13,049 nucleotides of DNA from JAGMDK01 sp023128695 (GTDB lineage: Bacteria; Planctomycetota; Phycisphaerae; UBA1845; Fen-1342), in assembly GCA_030628805.1 (NCBI GenBank), contig DAOVQG010000116.1:1-13049 (forward strand), in the 5' to 3' direction. Under the pieces are notes generated by a model. That model saw only the letters and a list, made by a program, of their open reading frames with translations. It did no database searches and was not told the DNA's origin. A program made the translations under genes and the position numbers. This document shows, piece after piece, positions 1 to 7,507 of this stretch; positions within the stretch are counted from its first letter, which is position 1; every line of letters begins with the position of its first letter.

Positions 1-118
1 CACGTTCCCACGTTCCCACCCTGTCACGTTCCCACGTTCCCACCCTGTCACGTTCCCACGTTCCCACCCTGTCACGTTCCCACGTTCCCACCCTGTCACG
101 TTCCCACGTTCCCACGTT
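1..118. repeat. 24-bp tandem repeat array, cut by left window edge
   Basis: Four exact copies of a 24-bp unit run from 1 to 96 (starts at 1, 25, 49, 73). A fifth diverging copy begins at 97 and ends near 118. Each unit is three octamers: CACGTTCC, CACGTTCC, CACCCTGT. In the last copy the third octamer is replaced by another CACGTTC-like octamer. There are no unique spacers, so this is a minisatellite and not a CRISPR array. The array may continue left of the window. It is unlikely to be coding: it is short, noncoding in style, and lies before a leader region. Function unknown. Confidence 0.95.
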
Positions 119-134
119 CTTCAGCCCGCGGCTC
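119..134. repeat. Half-copy of a GC-rich palindromic repeat shared with 11045-11066
   Basis: The 12-mer AGCCCGCGGCTC (123-134) is the exact reverse complement of 11045-11056. CTTCAGCCCGCG (119-130) also matches 11055-11066 directly. The copy at 11045 is a full palindrome, whereas this one keeps only one arm plus the centre. It directly abuts the 24-bp array. I infer one dispersed repeat family, with this copy truncated. Confidence 0.6.
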
Positions 135-292
135 ATCTTTACAACGCTTCCGTTACATAGTTCCAATAACTATCGCTCAGAGTCAGCAGTTCACTTCCAT
201 CTTGCCGTTTTGAGCGATTTTTGATAGTGTGAATTGATCAGGCAAGCCGCATGGCTGCTGATATATAGATAGAGGAGTTGAGAAGCTCTGGA

Positions 293-328
293 TGCCGTGG
301 ATCGCAACGGCGTCGTTGCGATCCGGCA
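293..328 (+). promoter_or_regulatory. Strong hairpin in the 5' leader of the secreted-protein gene
   Basis: The 10-bp arm GATCGCAACG (300-309) pairs perfectly with CGTTGCGATC (314-323) across a GCGT loop. After a 2-nt bulge (298-299), another 5 bp pair (TGCCG 293-297 with CGGCA 324-328). The total is 15 bp. It has no T-run after it, so it is not a standard intrinsic terminator. It sits about 80 nt before the start codon, so in the mRNA it could act on stability or expression. This role is an inference. Confidence 0.55.
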
Positions 329-395
329 CGTGATACCCCATAGGTAATCTGTGACCCGCCACTTTCCTACGGTCCGCAACGGACGACCCACCCAC

Positions 396-401
396 AGGAG
401 G
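396..401 (+). promoter_or_regulatory. Ribosome binding site AGGAGG for the secreted-protein gene
   Basis: A full-consensus AGGAGG lies 5 nt upstream of the ATG at 407. It fixes that codon as the start and implies good translation. Confidence 0.85.
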
Positions 402-406
402 AGCAC

Positions 407-3400
407 ATGAAATCTCGGACTATTCTCCACATCATCGCTGTCACCATCGCTTTTATGCCAATAAGCCTTGGGCTCGCGCAGAGTTCGGACAAGGAGCCGG
501 TCAAGGCTGACGTCGAGTTGAAGGAGGCGGCCTCGCCGCAGGCGGTTGGCCATCTGGAGGTCTCCAGAGATCCGTACATTCCGATGCCCCGCGAGGGACG
601 GGCGACGACCCCTGCCAAGCGCCTGGTCAGCCGCGACGGCTACGTCAGCGTGCAGGTCAACGTCGACGAGTTCGGGAACAACATCGTCGACGACGCTGCT
701 AATGAGCCTACGATCGCCGTCGATCCGACCAATCCACAGATCATGGCGATCGGCTGGCGGCAGTTCGACACGATCACCAGCAATTTCCGCCAGGCCGGCT
801 GGGGTTACACGACCGACGGCGGCCGCAACTGGACCTTCCCCGGCGTGGTCGAGCCGGGCCACTTCCGCTCCGACCCCGTGATGGACTCCGACGCCCAGGG
901 CAACTTCTACTACAACAGCCTCACCAACGAGGGCGGCTATCAGTGCAAAGTCTTCAAGTCCACCGACGGCGGTCAGACCTGGAATGCCGGCGTGTTTGCC
1001 CAAGGCGGCGACAAGCAGTGGCAGGAGATCGACAAGACCAACGGCCCCGGCCAAGGCCACATCTACGCCTCCTGGAACTCCTTCTACAGCATCTGCGACG
1101 GCCACTTCACCCGCTCGACCGACGGCGGCCAATCGTTTGAACCCTGCACCTATGCCCCCAGCAGCCCGTACTGGGGAACGCTCTCGGTCGGCCCGACCGG
1201 CGAGCTGTACCTCTCCGGCCAGGGCTTTATCGTCTGCCGCTCTGACAATGCTCAGAACGCCGGCCAGACGATCACGTGGTCATCCGCCAGCGTCAATCTC
1301 GGCGGCAGCATCGTTTTCTCGGCCGGGCCCAATCCCGGCGGCCTGCTCGGTCAGTCCTGGGTCGCGGCCGACTACTCCCAACCCGGCTACGTCTACATGC
1401 TTTGCTCGGTCGACCCCGCGGGCTCCGACCCGCTCGATATCATGTTCTCACGCAGCACCGACGGCGGCACGACCTGGAGCGCACCGCTGCGGATCAACGA
1501 CGACCCGGCCGGCAACAACGCCTGGCAGTGGTTCGGCACCCTGTCCGTCGCGCCCAACGGCCGCATCGACGTCATCTGGCTCGACACGCGCGGCGATCCC
1601 GGCGGGTACGATTCCGTGCTCTACTACTCCTTCTCGGACGATTCCGGCACGACCTGGTCGCCGAACGAGGCTCTCAGCCTGTCGTTCGATCCCCACGTCG
1701 GCTGGCCGCAGCAGAACAAGCTGGGCGATTACTTCGACATGTGGTCGGACGACATGGGTGCCTGCGTGGCGTACGCCGGTACGTTCAACGGCGAGCAGGA
1801 CGTCTACTACATCCGCATCGGCGACACCTGCTTCGACGCCGGCACGGTCACGCTGGACCGTCCCAAGTACGCCTGCGAGAGCACCGCCAATCTAATGGTC
1901 AACGATTGCGGGCTGAACACCGATGACCTGGTGATCGAAAGCTACTCGATCCCGATCGACTCCGATTCCGAAACCGGCGTCGAGTCCGTCTTGGTTACCG
2001 AGACGGCGGCCGATACCGGCGTCTTCGAGGGCGCGATCGACCTGAGCGAAACCAACGCCCCCGGCGTGTTGCTGGTTGCGCCGGACGACACCGTTACGGC
2101 AACCTACATCGACGCCGACGACGGCGAAGGCCACTACAACGTGGTCGTCACCGCGACGGCGACCGTGGATTGCACCAGGCCGACGATCAGCAACGTGCAG
2201 GCCATCAATGTCGAGCCGCGCAGCGCGGACATCACCTTCGATTGCGACGAGCTAGCCAAGGGAACAGTCTACTACGGGCTGAGCTGTGGCAGTTTGACCG
2301 AGACCGCCACCAGCGGCTTCGCGATGTCGCCCGTCGTGGCGCTTTCAGGGCTCCAGGACAACATGACGTATTTCTACGCCGTCGAGGCCGAGGACGAAGC
2401 CGGCAATGTCTCCTACGACGACAACGGCGGCGTGTGCTATACCTTCACGACGCCCGAGGTGCCGGATTTCTTCACCGAGCAGGACCCCGGCGATCTGGAC
2501 GACCTCAAGCTCATCTTCGTGCCCAACGGCTCGAACGACTTCTACATGGGCTGTGTCGAGGACATCACCGCGCTGCCGACCGACCCGACCGGCGGCACCG
2601 CCATCAGCCTCAGCGATGATGATTCCGAACTGATTAGCTTCAGCGGGACGGCCTGGCTCTACGGGGTCAGCTACAGCTCATGCTATGTCGGCAGCAACGG
2701 CTACCTCACCTTCGGCTCGAGCGATACAGATTACGACGAGACGCTCGAAGAGCACTTCGAGACGCCGCGCGTCGCGGGCGTATACGACGACCTCAATCCC
2801 AGCAGCAGCGGCACGGTGAGCTGGAAACAGCTCGCGGACCGCGTGGCGGTCACTTGGGAAAACGTGCCGGAGTACAGCACGACCAACAACAACACCTTCC
2901 AGGTCGAGCTGTTCTTCGACGGGATGATCACGATCAGCTACCTGAGCGTTGACTCGGGCGATCACATCGCCGGCCTGTCCGAAGGCAACGGCCTCGATCC
3001 GGACTTTTACGAAACCGACCTGTCGAACATGGGCAGTTGCGGCCCGCGTCCGCCGACGGCGTCGAGTGCCGAGGTGCAGACGCCGATGGGCACGCCGCTG
3101 ACGATCACGCTGGAAGCCGGCGATGATGGCGAGCCGATTCCGCCGGGGGCCTTGACGTACATCGTCACCGCGCTGCCGACGCACGGCAGCCTGACGGACC
3201 TCGGGGCCGGCCCGATCACGAGCGTGCCCTACACGCTGGTCGGCGGCGGCAACCAGGTCGAATACAGCCCCATGCCGCTCTACAACGGCCCCGACAGCTT
3301 CCAGTTCAAGGCCAACGACGGCGGCGTCCCGCCCGAGGGCGGTGATTCCAACCTGGCCACCATCTCGATCACCGTCGGCGGGGCGGCGATGATCTACAGC

Positions 3401-4126
3401 TTCCCGCTCGACGCCGACCCCGGCTGGCCAACCAGCGGCGAGTGGGCCTTCGGTACGCCGACCGGCCAAGGCGGCACGCAGTACGGCAACCCCGACCCGA
3501 CCAGCGGCGCGACCGGCGACAACGTCTACGGCGTCAACCTCAACGGCGACTACTCGACCACGCCGGGCGGGCCGTATCACGTCACGCTGGGGCCGCTGGA
3601 TCTGTCGGATGCCACGGCTGTGGAGTTGAAATTCCAGCGCTGGCTGAACACGGATTATCAGAACTACGCCTATGCCACGATTGACGTGTCGAACAACGGT
3701 TCAACCTGGGTCAATACCTGGGACAACGGGCACAGCCCGATCACGGATAGTGCCTGGGCGCAGCACGAATATGACATCTCGACCGTCGCCGACAATCAGG
3801 CCACCGTCTACATCCGCTGGGGTTATCAGATCGGCACCGGCGCGTTCGCCTACTCCGGCTGGAACATCGACGACATCGAGATTTGGGGCCTGTTGGCGAC
3901 GCCGCCGATCTGTTTCGGGGACGCGAACTGCGACGGCGAGATAAGCTGGCGGGACATCGATTATTTCGTGGCGGCGATGAACGACAACGTGGCCGCCTGG
4001 GTCGCGATGTTCGCGCCCGGCGAGCCGACCTGCCCGTTCGAGAACAACGACGTCAACGGCGACGGCACGGTCAACTGGCGTGACATCGATCCGTTCGTTG
4101 CGCTGATGAATACGACCTGCCCGTAA
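407..4126 (+). CDS. Secreted multidomain protein: Asp-box beta-propeller, Fn3-like and Ig/cadherin-like regions, C-terminal dockerin-like pair
   Basis: This 1239-residue protein is probably exported. An N-terminal signal peptide is visible (KSR, then a hydrophobic stretch 6-23, likely cut after LGLA near 24). Residues about 95-470 look like a sialidase-type beta-propeller, with five Asp-box motifs at about 135, 185, 237, 350 and 411 (for example STDGGQTW, STDGGTTW). No sialidase catalytic signature such as a FRIP motif is evident, so enzymatic activity should not be assumed. Residues about 590-682 resemble a fibronectin type III unit, and about 690-872 a globular surface-protein module. Residues about 882-990 resemble a cadherin-like beta-sandwich, and about 995-1161 a jelly-roll-like module. 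The end (1169-1239) carries two calcium loops, DANCDGEISWRD at 1172 and DVNGDGTVNWRD at 1215, typical of dockerin-like repeats. The gene stands alone, with its own leader and RBS. Its ligand and role are unknown; adhesion or polymer binding is a guess. Confidence 0.9.
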   Translation: MKSRTILHIIAVTIAFMPISLGLAQSSDKEPVKADVELKEAASPQAVGHLEVSRDPYIPMPREGRATTPAKRLVSRDGYVSVQVNVDEFGNNIVDDAANEPTIAVDPTNPQIMAIGWRQFDTITSNFRQAGWGYTTDGGRNWTFPGVVEPGHFRSDPVMDSDAQGNFYYNSLTNEGGYQCKVFKSTDGGQTWNAGVFAQGGDKQWQEIDKTNGPGQGHIYASWNSFYSICDGHFTRSTDGGQSFEPCTYAPSSPYWGTLSVGPTGELYLSGQGFIVCRSDNAQNAGQTITWSSASVNLGGSIVFSAGPNPGGLLGQSWVAADYSQPGYVYMLCSVDPAGSDPLDIMFSRSTDGGTTWSAPLRINDDPAGNNAWQWFGTLSVAPNGRIDVIWLDTRGDPGGYDSVLYYSFSDDSGTTWSPNEALSLSFDPHVGWPQQNKLGDYFDMWSDDMGACVAYAGTFNGEQDVYYIRIGDTCFDAGTVTLDRPKYACESTANLMVNDCGLNTDDLVIESYSIPIDSDSETGVESVLVTETAADTGVFEGAIDLSETNAPGVLLVAPDDTVTATYIDADDGEGHYNVVVTATATVDCTRPTISNVQAINVEPRSADITFDCDELAKGTVYYGLSCGSLTETATSGFAMSPVVALSGLQDNMTYFYAVEAEDEAGNVSYDDNGGVCYTFTTPEVPDFFTEQDPGDLDDLKLIFVPNGSNDFYMGCVEDITALPTDPTGGTAISLSDDDSELISFSGTAWLYGVSYSSCYVGSNGYLTFGSSDTDYDETLEEHFETPRVAGVYDDLNPSSSGTVSWKQLADRVAVTWENVPEYSTTNNNTFQVELFFDGMITISYLSVDSGDHIAGLSEGNGLDPDFYETDLSNMGSCGPRPPTASSAEVQTPMGTPLTITLEAGDDGEPIPPGALTYIVTALPTHGSLTDLGAGPITSVPYTLVGGGNQVEYSPMPLYNGPDSFQFKANDGGVPPEGGDSNLATISITVGGAAMIYSFPLDADPGWPTSGEWAFGTPTGQGGTQYGNPDPTSGATGDNVYGVNLNGDYSTTPGGPYHVTLGPLDLSDATAVELKFQRWLNTDYQNYAYATIDVSNNGSTWVNTWDNGHSPITDSAWAQHEYDISTVADNQATVYIRWGYQIGTGAFAYSGWNIDDIEIWGLLATPPICFGDANCDGEISWRDIDYFVAAMNDNVAAWVAMFAPGEPTCPFENNDVNGDGTVNWRDIDPFVALMNTTCP

Positions 4127-4130
4127 ATCT

Positions 4131-4158
4131 GTAGCGGCCGGGCTCTGTACCGGCCGTC
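4131..4158. repeat. Palindromic repeat, copy 1 of a GTAGCG-type family
   Basis: A hairpin begins 4 nt after the stop codon at 4126. Arm 4134-4141 pairs with 4150-4157, with one G-T pair at the base and a loop that includes CTCTGT. The 11 bases CCGGGCTCTGT are shared exactly with the copy at 10947-10978, and the flanking GTAGCG is also shared. It could weaken read-through from the upstream gene, but no T-run follows. See the second copy for evidence that the structure is preserved. Confidence 0.75.
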
Positions 4159-4180
4159 GAGAGAAGGGTGGCCCGTGGGA

Positions 4181-4219
4181 GGGTGCCCCGTCCCGTTTCG
4201 CCGGGCCGGCGAACGGGGC
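4181..4219. repeat. GC-rich imperfect inverted repeat
   Basis: The arm GCCCCG (4185-4190) pairs with CGGGGC (4214-4219). The inner parts CGTTTCGCCGG (4194-4204) and CCGGCGAACG (4206-4215) are complementary apart from a bulge, so the fold is imperfect and the registers overlap at the edge. It is one of several GC-rich palindromes packed between the two genes. No function can be assigned. Confidence 0.45.
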
Positions 4220-4246
4220 AGGGGACTGATTGGAGACGGCACGATG

Positions 4247-4335
4247 GGTGGCACGGCTGTGTCAGCCGTGGTATTCACGGCCGACACGGCCGTGCCACAC
4301 ACGGTATTCACGGCCGACACGGCCGTGCCACACAT
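4247..4335. repeat. 33-bp direct repeat pair plus inverted partner
   Basis: Two tandem 33-bp copies at 4270-4302 and 4303-4335 differ at one base. Each contains CACGGCCGACACGGCCGTG, itself nearly palindromic. The preceding 4248-4270 is the reverse complement of the same core with about two mismatches, so the array can fold in several alternative ways. The open reading frames through it are low-complexity repeats, not genes. Confidence 0.8.
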
Positions 4336-4387
4336 CGGCGGAGGGCACCCCCAATTATTTTACATAGCCGACGGAGCAGCATTTTAG

Positions 4388-4415
4388 TTGACATCCTTGC
4401 CCGAACCGATAAAGT
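4388..4415 (+). promoter_or_regulatory. Candidate sigma70-type promoter for thrS-infC
   Basis: A perfect -35 TTGACA (4388-4393) is followed after 16 nt by TAAAGT (4410-4415), which matches the -10 consensus at 4 of 6 bases. An AT-rich stretch (4352-4366) lies upstream. Transcription would start near 4422 and give a leader of about 215 nt before thrS. A second TTGACA at 4473-4478 lacks a matching -10. Confidence 0.5.
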
Positions 4416-4514
4416 GCTACATGGGGGTGAGGTGAGTGCGCTCAGTACTCTGACCGAATAGGAATGCCGATGTTGACACGCGGGGTTGAAACGTGAGTGA
4501 TGTACGTCTGGGCA

Positions 4515-4533
4515 GCGGCGCCGTTGGTGCCGC
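4515..4533 (+). promoter_or_regulatory. Tight hairpin in the thrS leader
   Basis: GCGGCGCC (4515-4522) pairs with GGTGCCGC (4526-4533) over a 3-nt loop: 8 bp with one G-T pair. It lies about 100 nt before the thrS start in the untranslated leader. It has no downstream T-run and so is not a visible intrinsic terminator. thrS is autoregulated through leader structure in some bacteria. A role in thrS control here is only inferred. Confidence 0.45.
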
Positions 4534-4637
4534 GGTCGGCGAGGTCATCCCGTCTGCACGTTTCAGCGGACCGCGTCCCGCCTTAGCCGGCCTGCCCTCC
4601 CCTGGTGTGATTCTACGCCCATGAGGAAACCCTCCCA

Positions 4638-6821
4638 ATGTTGAAGGTGATTCTGCCCGACGGCTCCGTCGTCGAACAGCCCGCTGGTGCCACCGTCGCC
4701 GATGTGTTGGCGGCGATTTCGCCCAAACTGGCGCGGAAGGCGGTCGCCGCCGAGGTGGACGGCCGGGTGGTGGAACTCAACACGCCACTGGCGGGCCCAG
4801 AGGTGAAGCTCCGGGCTCTGATGCTCAACGACCCGAAAGGCCTCGAAGTCGCTCGTCATAGCTGTGCCCACGTGCTGGCCGAGGCGATCTGCTCCCTCTG
4901 GCCCCAGACCAAGCTGGCCTATGGGCCGCCGATCGAGAATGGTTTTTATTACGACATCGAGCTCGATCACAGCCTCTCGCCCGAGGATTTCGAGCGGATC
5001 GAGGCCAAGATGGCCCAAATCGTGAAGCAGGACCGGCCCTTCACGCGGTATGAAATGCCCCGCGACGAGGCCATGGCCAAGCTGCGCGAGGAAGATAACC
5101 CCTACAAGATCGACAACGCCGAACGGGCCAGCGGCGATACTCTGACTTTCTATGTCACCGGCGAGTCCGGTTCGGGCTGTTTCGAGGACTTGTGCCGCGG
5201 GCCGCACGTGCCGAGCACCGGCCGCGTCGGGGTCTTCAAGGTCATGCGGGTGGCCGGCGCTTATTGGCACGGCGACTCCAGCCGGCAAATGCTCCAGCGG
5301 GTCTACGGCACGACCTTTGCGGACAAAAAAGCGCTCAAAGCACATCTCCGGCAGCTCGAAGAGGCTCGCAAGCGCGATCATCGCCGCCTCGGTCAGGATT
5401 TGGGGCTGTTCACGCTCGACCCGATGGTCGGGCCGGGACTGGTGTTGTGGAAGCCGCGCGGGGCGGTGATTCGCCGGGTACTCGAGCAATTCATTCTGGA
5501 GGAGTTGCTCCGTAGCGGCTATCAGCCGGTATACACCCCGCAGATCGGCAAGCTCGATTTGTATCGGACGAGCGGGCACTTTCCGTATTACAAGGAAAGC
5601 CAGTTCCCGCCGCTGTTCGAGAGCGACGTCGCCCGCAAGCTGAACGATCTGTGGGAAGCGACGGCGGCTCGCGGCGACGCGGACGGTTTCAGCCCGGACG
5701 AAGAGCGGCTCATCGCCGAGATCGAGCGCCTGGACAGCCGGGTCGCGGCCAAGCTGGTCGAACGGAAATTCCAGCCGGGTCCCGGGATGGGTGCGCATAA
5801 TCAGCAGGTCATCCGCGAGCAGTTGGCCGAGGGCGACGGCTACCTGCTGCGGCCGATGAATTGCCCACATCATGTCCGCATATATTCCTCGGAGCCGCGG
5901 AGCTACCGCGATCTGCCCGTCCGCATGTGCGAATTCGGGCAGGTCTATCGCTACGAGCAATCCGGCGAGGTCAGCGGCATGACCCGCGTTCGCGGTTTCT
6001 GCCAGGATGATGCTCACATTTTCTGCACGCCGGAGCAATTGCCGGCTGAGATCAACGATTGCATTCGGCTCTCGGAGCTGGTGCTGGGCGCGATCGGGCT
6101 GAACGACTACCGGGTGCGGGTCGGGCTGCGGAACCAGGACAGCGGCAAGTACATCGGCGACGATGCAATTTGGGACACCGCCGAGGCTGCCTTGCGAGCG
6201 ACGGTCAAGGCGTCGGGCATGAACTACTGCGAAGAGACCGGCGAGGCTGCTTTTTACGGCCCGAAGGTGGACTTTATCGTCAAGGACGCGATCGGCCGCG
6301 AATGGCAGTTAGGCACCGTGCAGGTGGATTACAACCTGCCGCAGCGCTTTGGGTTGACCTATGTCGGCGACGACAATACTGAACATCAGCCGGTGATGGT
6401 GCACCGGGCCCTGTTCGGCAGCATCGAACGTTTTGTGGGGATTCTGATCGAGCATTTCGCCGGTGCCTTTCCGCTGTGGCTGGCGCCGGTCCAGGCGCGG
6501 GTCTGCTCGATCAGCGCGAAGTCGGCCGATTACGCCCGGCAGGTTTACGAGACCTGTCGCGAGGCCGGTCTGCGGGTGGAGCTGGACGCCGGTGACGAGC
6601 GGATCGGAGCCAAGATCCGCACGGCGACGCTGATGAAAATCCCGTACATATTGGTCGTCGGCGAGCAGGAGGCTGCCGACGACACGGTGAACGTGCGCAC
6701 GCGTGAGGGCAAGCAGTACGGCAACTATCATTTGCCCGAGTTTCTGGCGGCGTGTGCGGAAGAAATCAAGAACCGGGGCGACAAAACGCCCGGCGCAGCC
6801 GACCAGACTGTGTCTACATAA
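4638..6821 (+). CDS. thrS: Threonine--tRNA ligase
   Basis: This enzyme charges tRNA-Thr with threonine in the cytoplasm and is essential for translation. Domains in order: TGS (1-62); N-terminal editing domain with HSCAH (H74, H78) and the CFEDLCRGPH motif (C186, H190 as the second half of the editing site); class II catalytic core about 255-612; anticodon-binding domain about 615-712. The zinc-binding trio fits C409 (in PMNCPHH), H460 (in QDDAHIF) and H589 (in VMVHRALFGSIERF). All hallmark residues are present, so it should be active. At 727 residues it is longer than the usual ~640. The excess is mainly an insertion at about 330-398, between the motif-1 side (SGHFPYY) and LLRPMNCPHH. The start is ATG 4638, preceded by GAGGA about 10 nt upstream. 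infC follows after 38 nt, suggesting one transcript. Confidence 0.98.
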   Translation: MLKVILPDGSVVEQPAGATVADVLAAISPKLARKAVAAEVDGRVVELNTPLAGPEVKLRALMLNDPKGLEVARHSCAHVLAEAICSLWPQTKLAYGPPIENGFYYDIELDHSLSPEDFERIEAKMAQIVKQDRPFTRYEMPRDEAMAKLREEDNPYKIDNAERASGDTLTFYVTGESGSGCFEDLCRGPHVPSTGRVGVFKVMRVAGAYWHGDSSRQMLQRVYGTTFADKKALKAHLRQLEEARKRDHRRLGQDLGLFTLDPMVGPGLVLWKPRGAVIRRVLEQFILEELLRSGYQPVYTPQIGKLDLYRTSGHFPYYKESQFPPLFESDVARKLNDLWEATAARGDADGFSPDEERLIAEIERLDSRVAAKLVERKFQPGPGMGAHNQQVIREQLAEGDGYLLRPMNCPHHVRIYSSEPRSYRDLPVRMCEFGQVYRYEQSGEVSGMTRVRGFCQDDAHIFCTPEQLPAEINDCIRLSELVLGAIGLNDYRVRVGLRNQDSGKYIGDDAIWDTAEAALRATVKASGMNYCEETGEAAFYGPKVDFIVKDAIGREWQLGTVQVDYNLPQRFGLTYVGDDNTEHQPVMVHRALFGSIERFVGILIEHFAGAFPLWLAPVQARVCSISAKSADYARQVYETCREAGLRVELDAGDERIGAKIRTATLMKIPYILVVGEQEAADDTVNVRTREGKQYGNYHLPEFLAACAEEIKNRGDKTPGAADQTVST

Positions 6822-6859
6822 CGTAGCGTTCGGCCGCCGGTCGAGCGCCGCTGGAAAGG

Positions 6860-7438
6860 ATGGTGAAGCCCATCAATCAGAACCTGCGTTGCAACGAGCA
6901 GATCCGCATTTCGCCGGTCCGTCTGATCGGCGAGAACAACGAGCAGATTGGCATTCTCACCAATTACGAAGCGCTCAAGATGGCCCGCGAGGCAGGGCTG
7001 GATCTGGTCGAGGTGGCCCCGAACGTGCGGCCGCCCGTCTGTCGCCTCATCAACTACGGGCGCTGGAAGTACAACCAGAAAAAGAACATCAAGAAGCACC
7101 ACGAACTGCAACTGAAAGAAGTGCGCCTGCGCCCGAAAACCGATCCGCACGACCGCGAGATCAAGGTCAAGCGCGCCGTCAAGTTCCTCAAGCAGGGGCA
7201 CAAGGTCCAGTTCACGATGGTCTTCCGCGGCCGCGAGCAGGCCCACCGCGATATCGGATACAATATTTTCAGCGAAATCGTTGAGGAGTTCGGCGAGCGT
7301 GTGAAAGTCGAGCGCTCGCCCGGGATGGAAGGCCGCCGCATGATCATGATCCTCGCTCCCGTCAAGGGTGCTTTTGACGAAGAGGAAACGCTGGTAGAGG
7401 CCCAGGCCGCCGAGTTGGAAACCCCGGCCCGGTTATAG
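6860..7438 (+). CDS. infC: Translation initiation factor IF-3
   Basis: IF3 binds the 30S subunit, keeps it apart from 50S and checks the start codon and initiator tRNA. The 192-residue product has the N-terminal domain (about 8-75, with CNEQIR and GLDLVEVAP), the lysine-rich linker (RWKYNQKKNIKKHH, 69-81) and the C-terminal domain (about 85-168, with KEVRLRPKTDPHD and KVKRAVKFL). A short acidic tail (173-187) follows. The start is uncertain. ATG 6860 shares its A with the AAGGA motif (6856-6860), leaving no spacing for it to act as a Shine-Dalgarno. GTG 6863 is also too close. ATC 6872, just before NQNLRCNEQIR, would be about 11 nt away and would fit the known use of rare starts in infC. The gene probably belongs to the thrS transcript. 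rpmI and rplT do not follow. Confidence 0.96.
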   Translation: MVKPINQNLRCNEQIRISPVRLIGENNEQIGILTNYEALKMAREAGLDLVEVAPNVRPPVCRLINYGRWKYNQKKNIKKHHELQLKEVRLRPKTDPHDREIKVKRAVKFLKQGHKVQFTMVFRGREQAHRDIGYNIFSEIVEEFGERVKVERSPGMEGRRMIMILAPVKGAFDEEETLVEAQAAELETPARL

Positions 7439-7507
7439 CGGCACGAACTTGCCGGATCGCTGAAACAGCCGCTCTGCATTCTCGGTATCTCGTGACTCGG
7501 AGCGAGA

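Larger units (their letters stand above)
135..406 (+). other. Upstream region of the secreted-protein gene
   Basis: No gene is seen here. A small inverted repeat ATAGTT-ccaat-AACTAT lies at 157-173. The stretch 255-272 is AT-rich with TATATA at 262-267, a possible -10 element, but no -35 at a normal distance is convincing, so no promoter is called. A strong hairpin (293-328) follows, then an untranslated stretch down to the ribosome binding site. Any promoter for the downstream gene should lie in this region. Confidence 0.5.

Noticed and set aside
1..118. Possible CRISPR array
   Set aside because: The units are directly adjacent with no unique spacers, and no cas gene is present.
191..1132. 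313-codon minus-strand frame over the start of the secreted-protein gene
   Set aside because: It is antisense to a gene with a signal peptide and a consensus RBS. The product is alanine/valine-rich shadow sequence.
984..1895. 303-codon plus-strand frame inside the secreted-protein gene
   Set aside because: It is an out-of-frame shadow very rich in Arg, Pro, Ser and Ala, without RBS or domain.
2678..3580. 300-codon minus-strand frame inside the secreted-protein gene
   Set aside because: It is an antisense shadow of Arg/Val/Ala-rich composition, and the forward frame carries recognisable domains.
4432..4461. Nine-codon leader peptide (GTG start, ending ACT CTG ACC GAA TAG) before thrS, with two Thr codons
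   Set aside because: Two Thr codons in nine are too few for a classic attenuator, and no terminator hairpin with a T-run follows.
4563..6038. 491-codon open frame on the minus strand across thrS
   Set aside because: It lies fully antisense to a clear thrS. Long antisense frames are expected in GC-rich genes, and its product looks compositionally biased with no motif.
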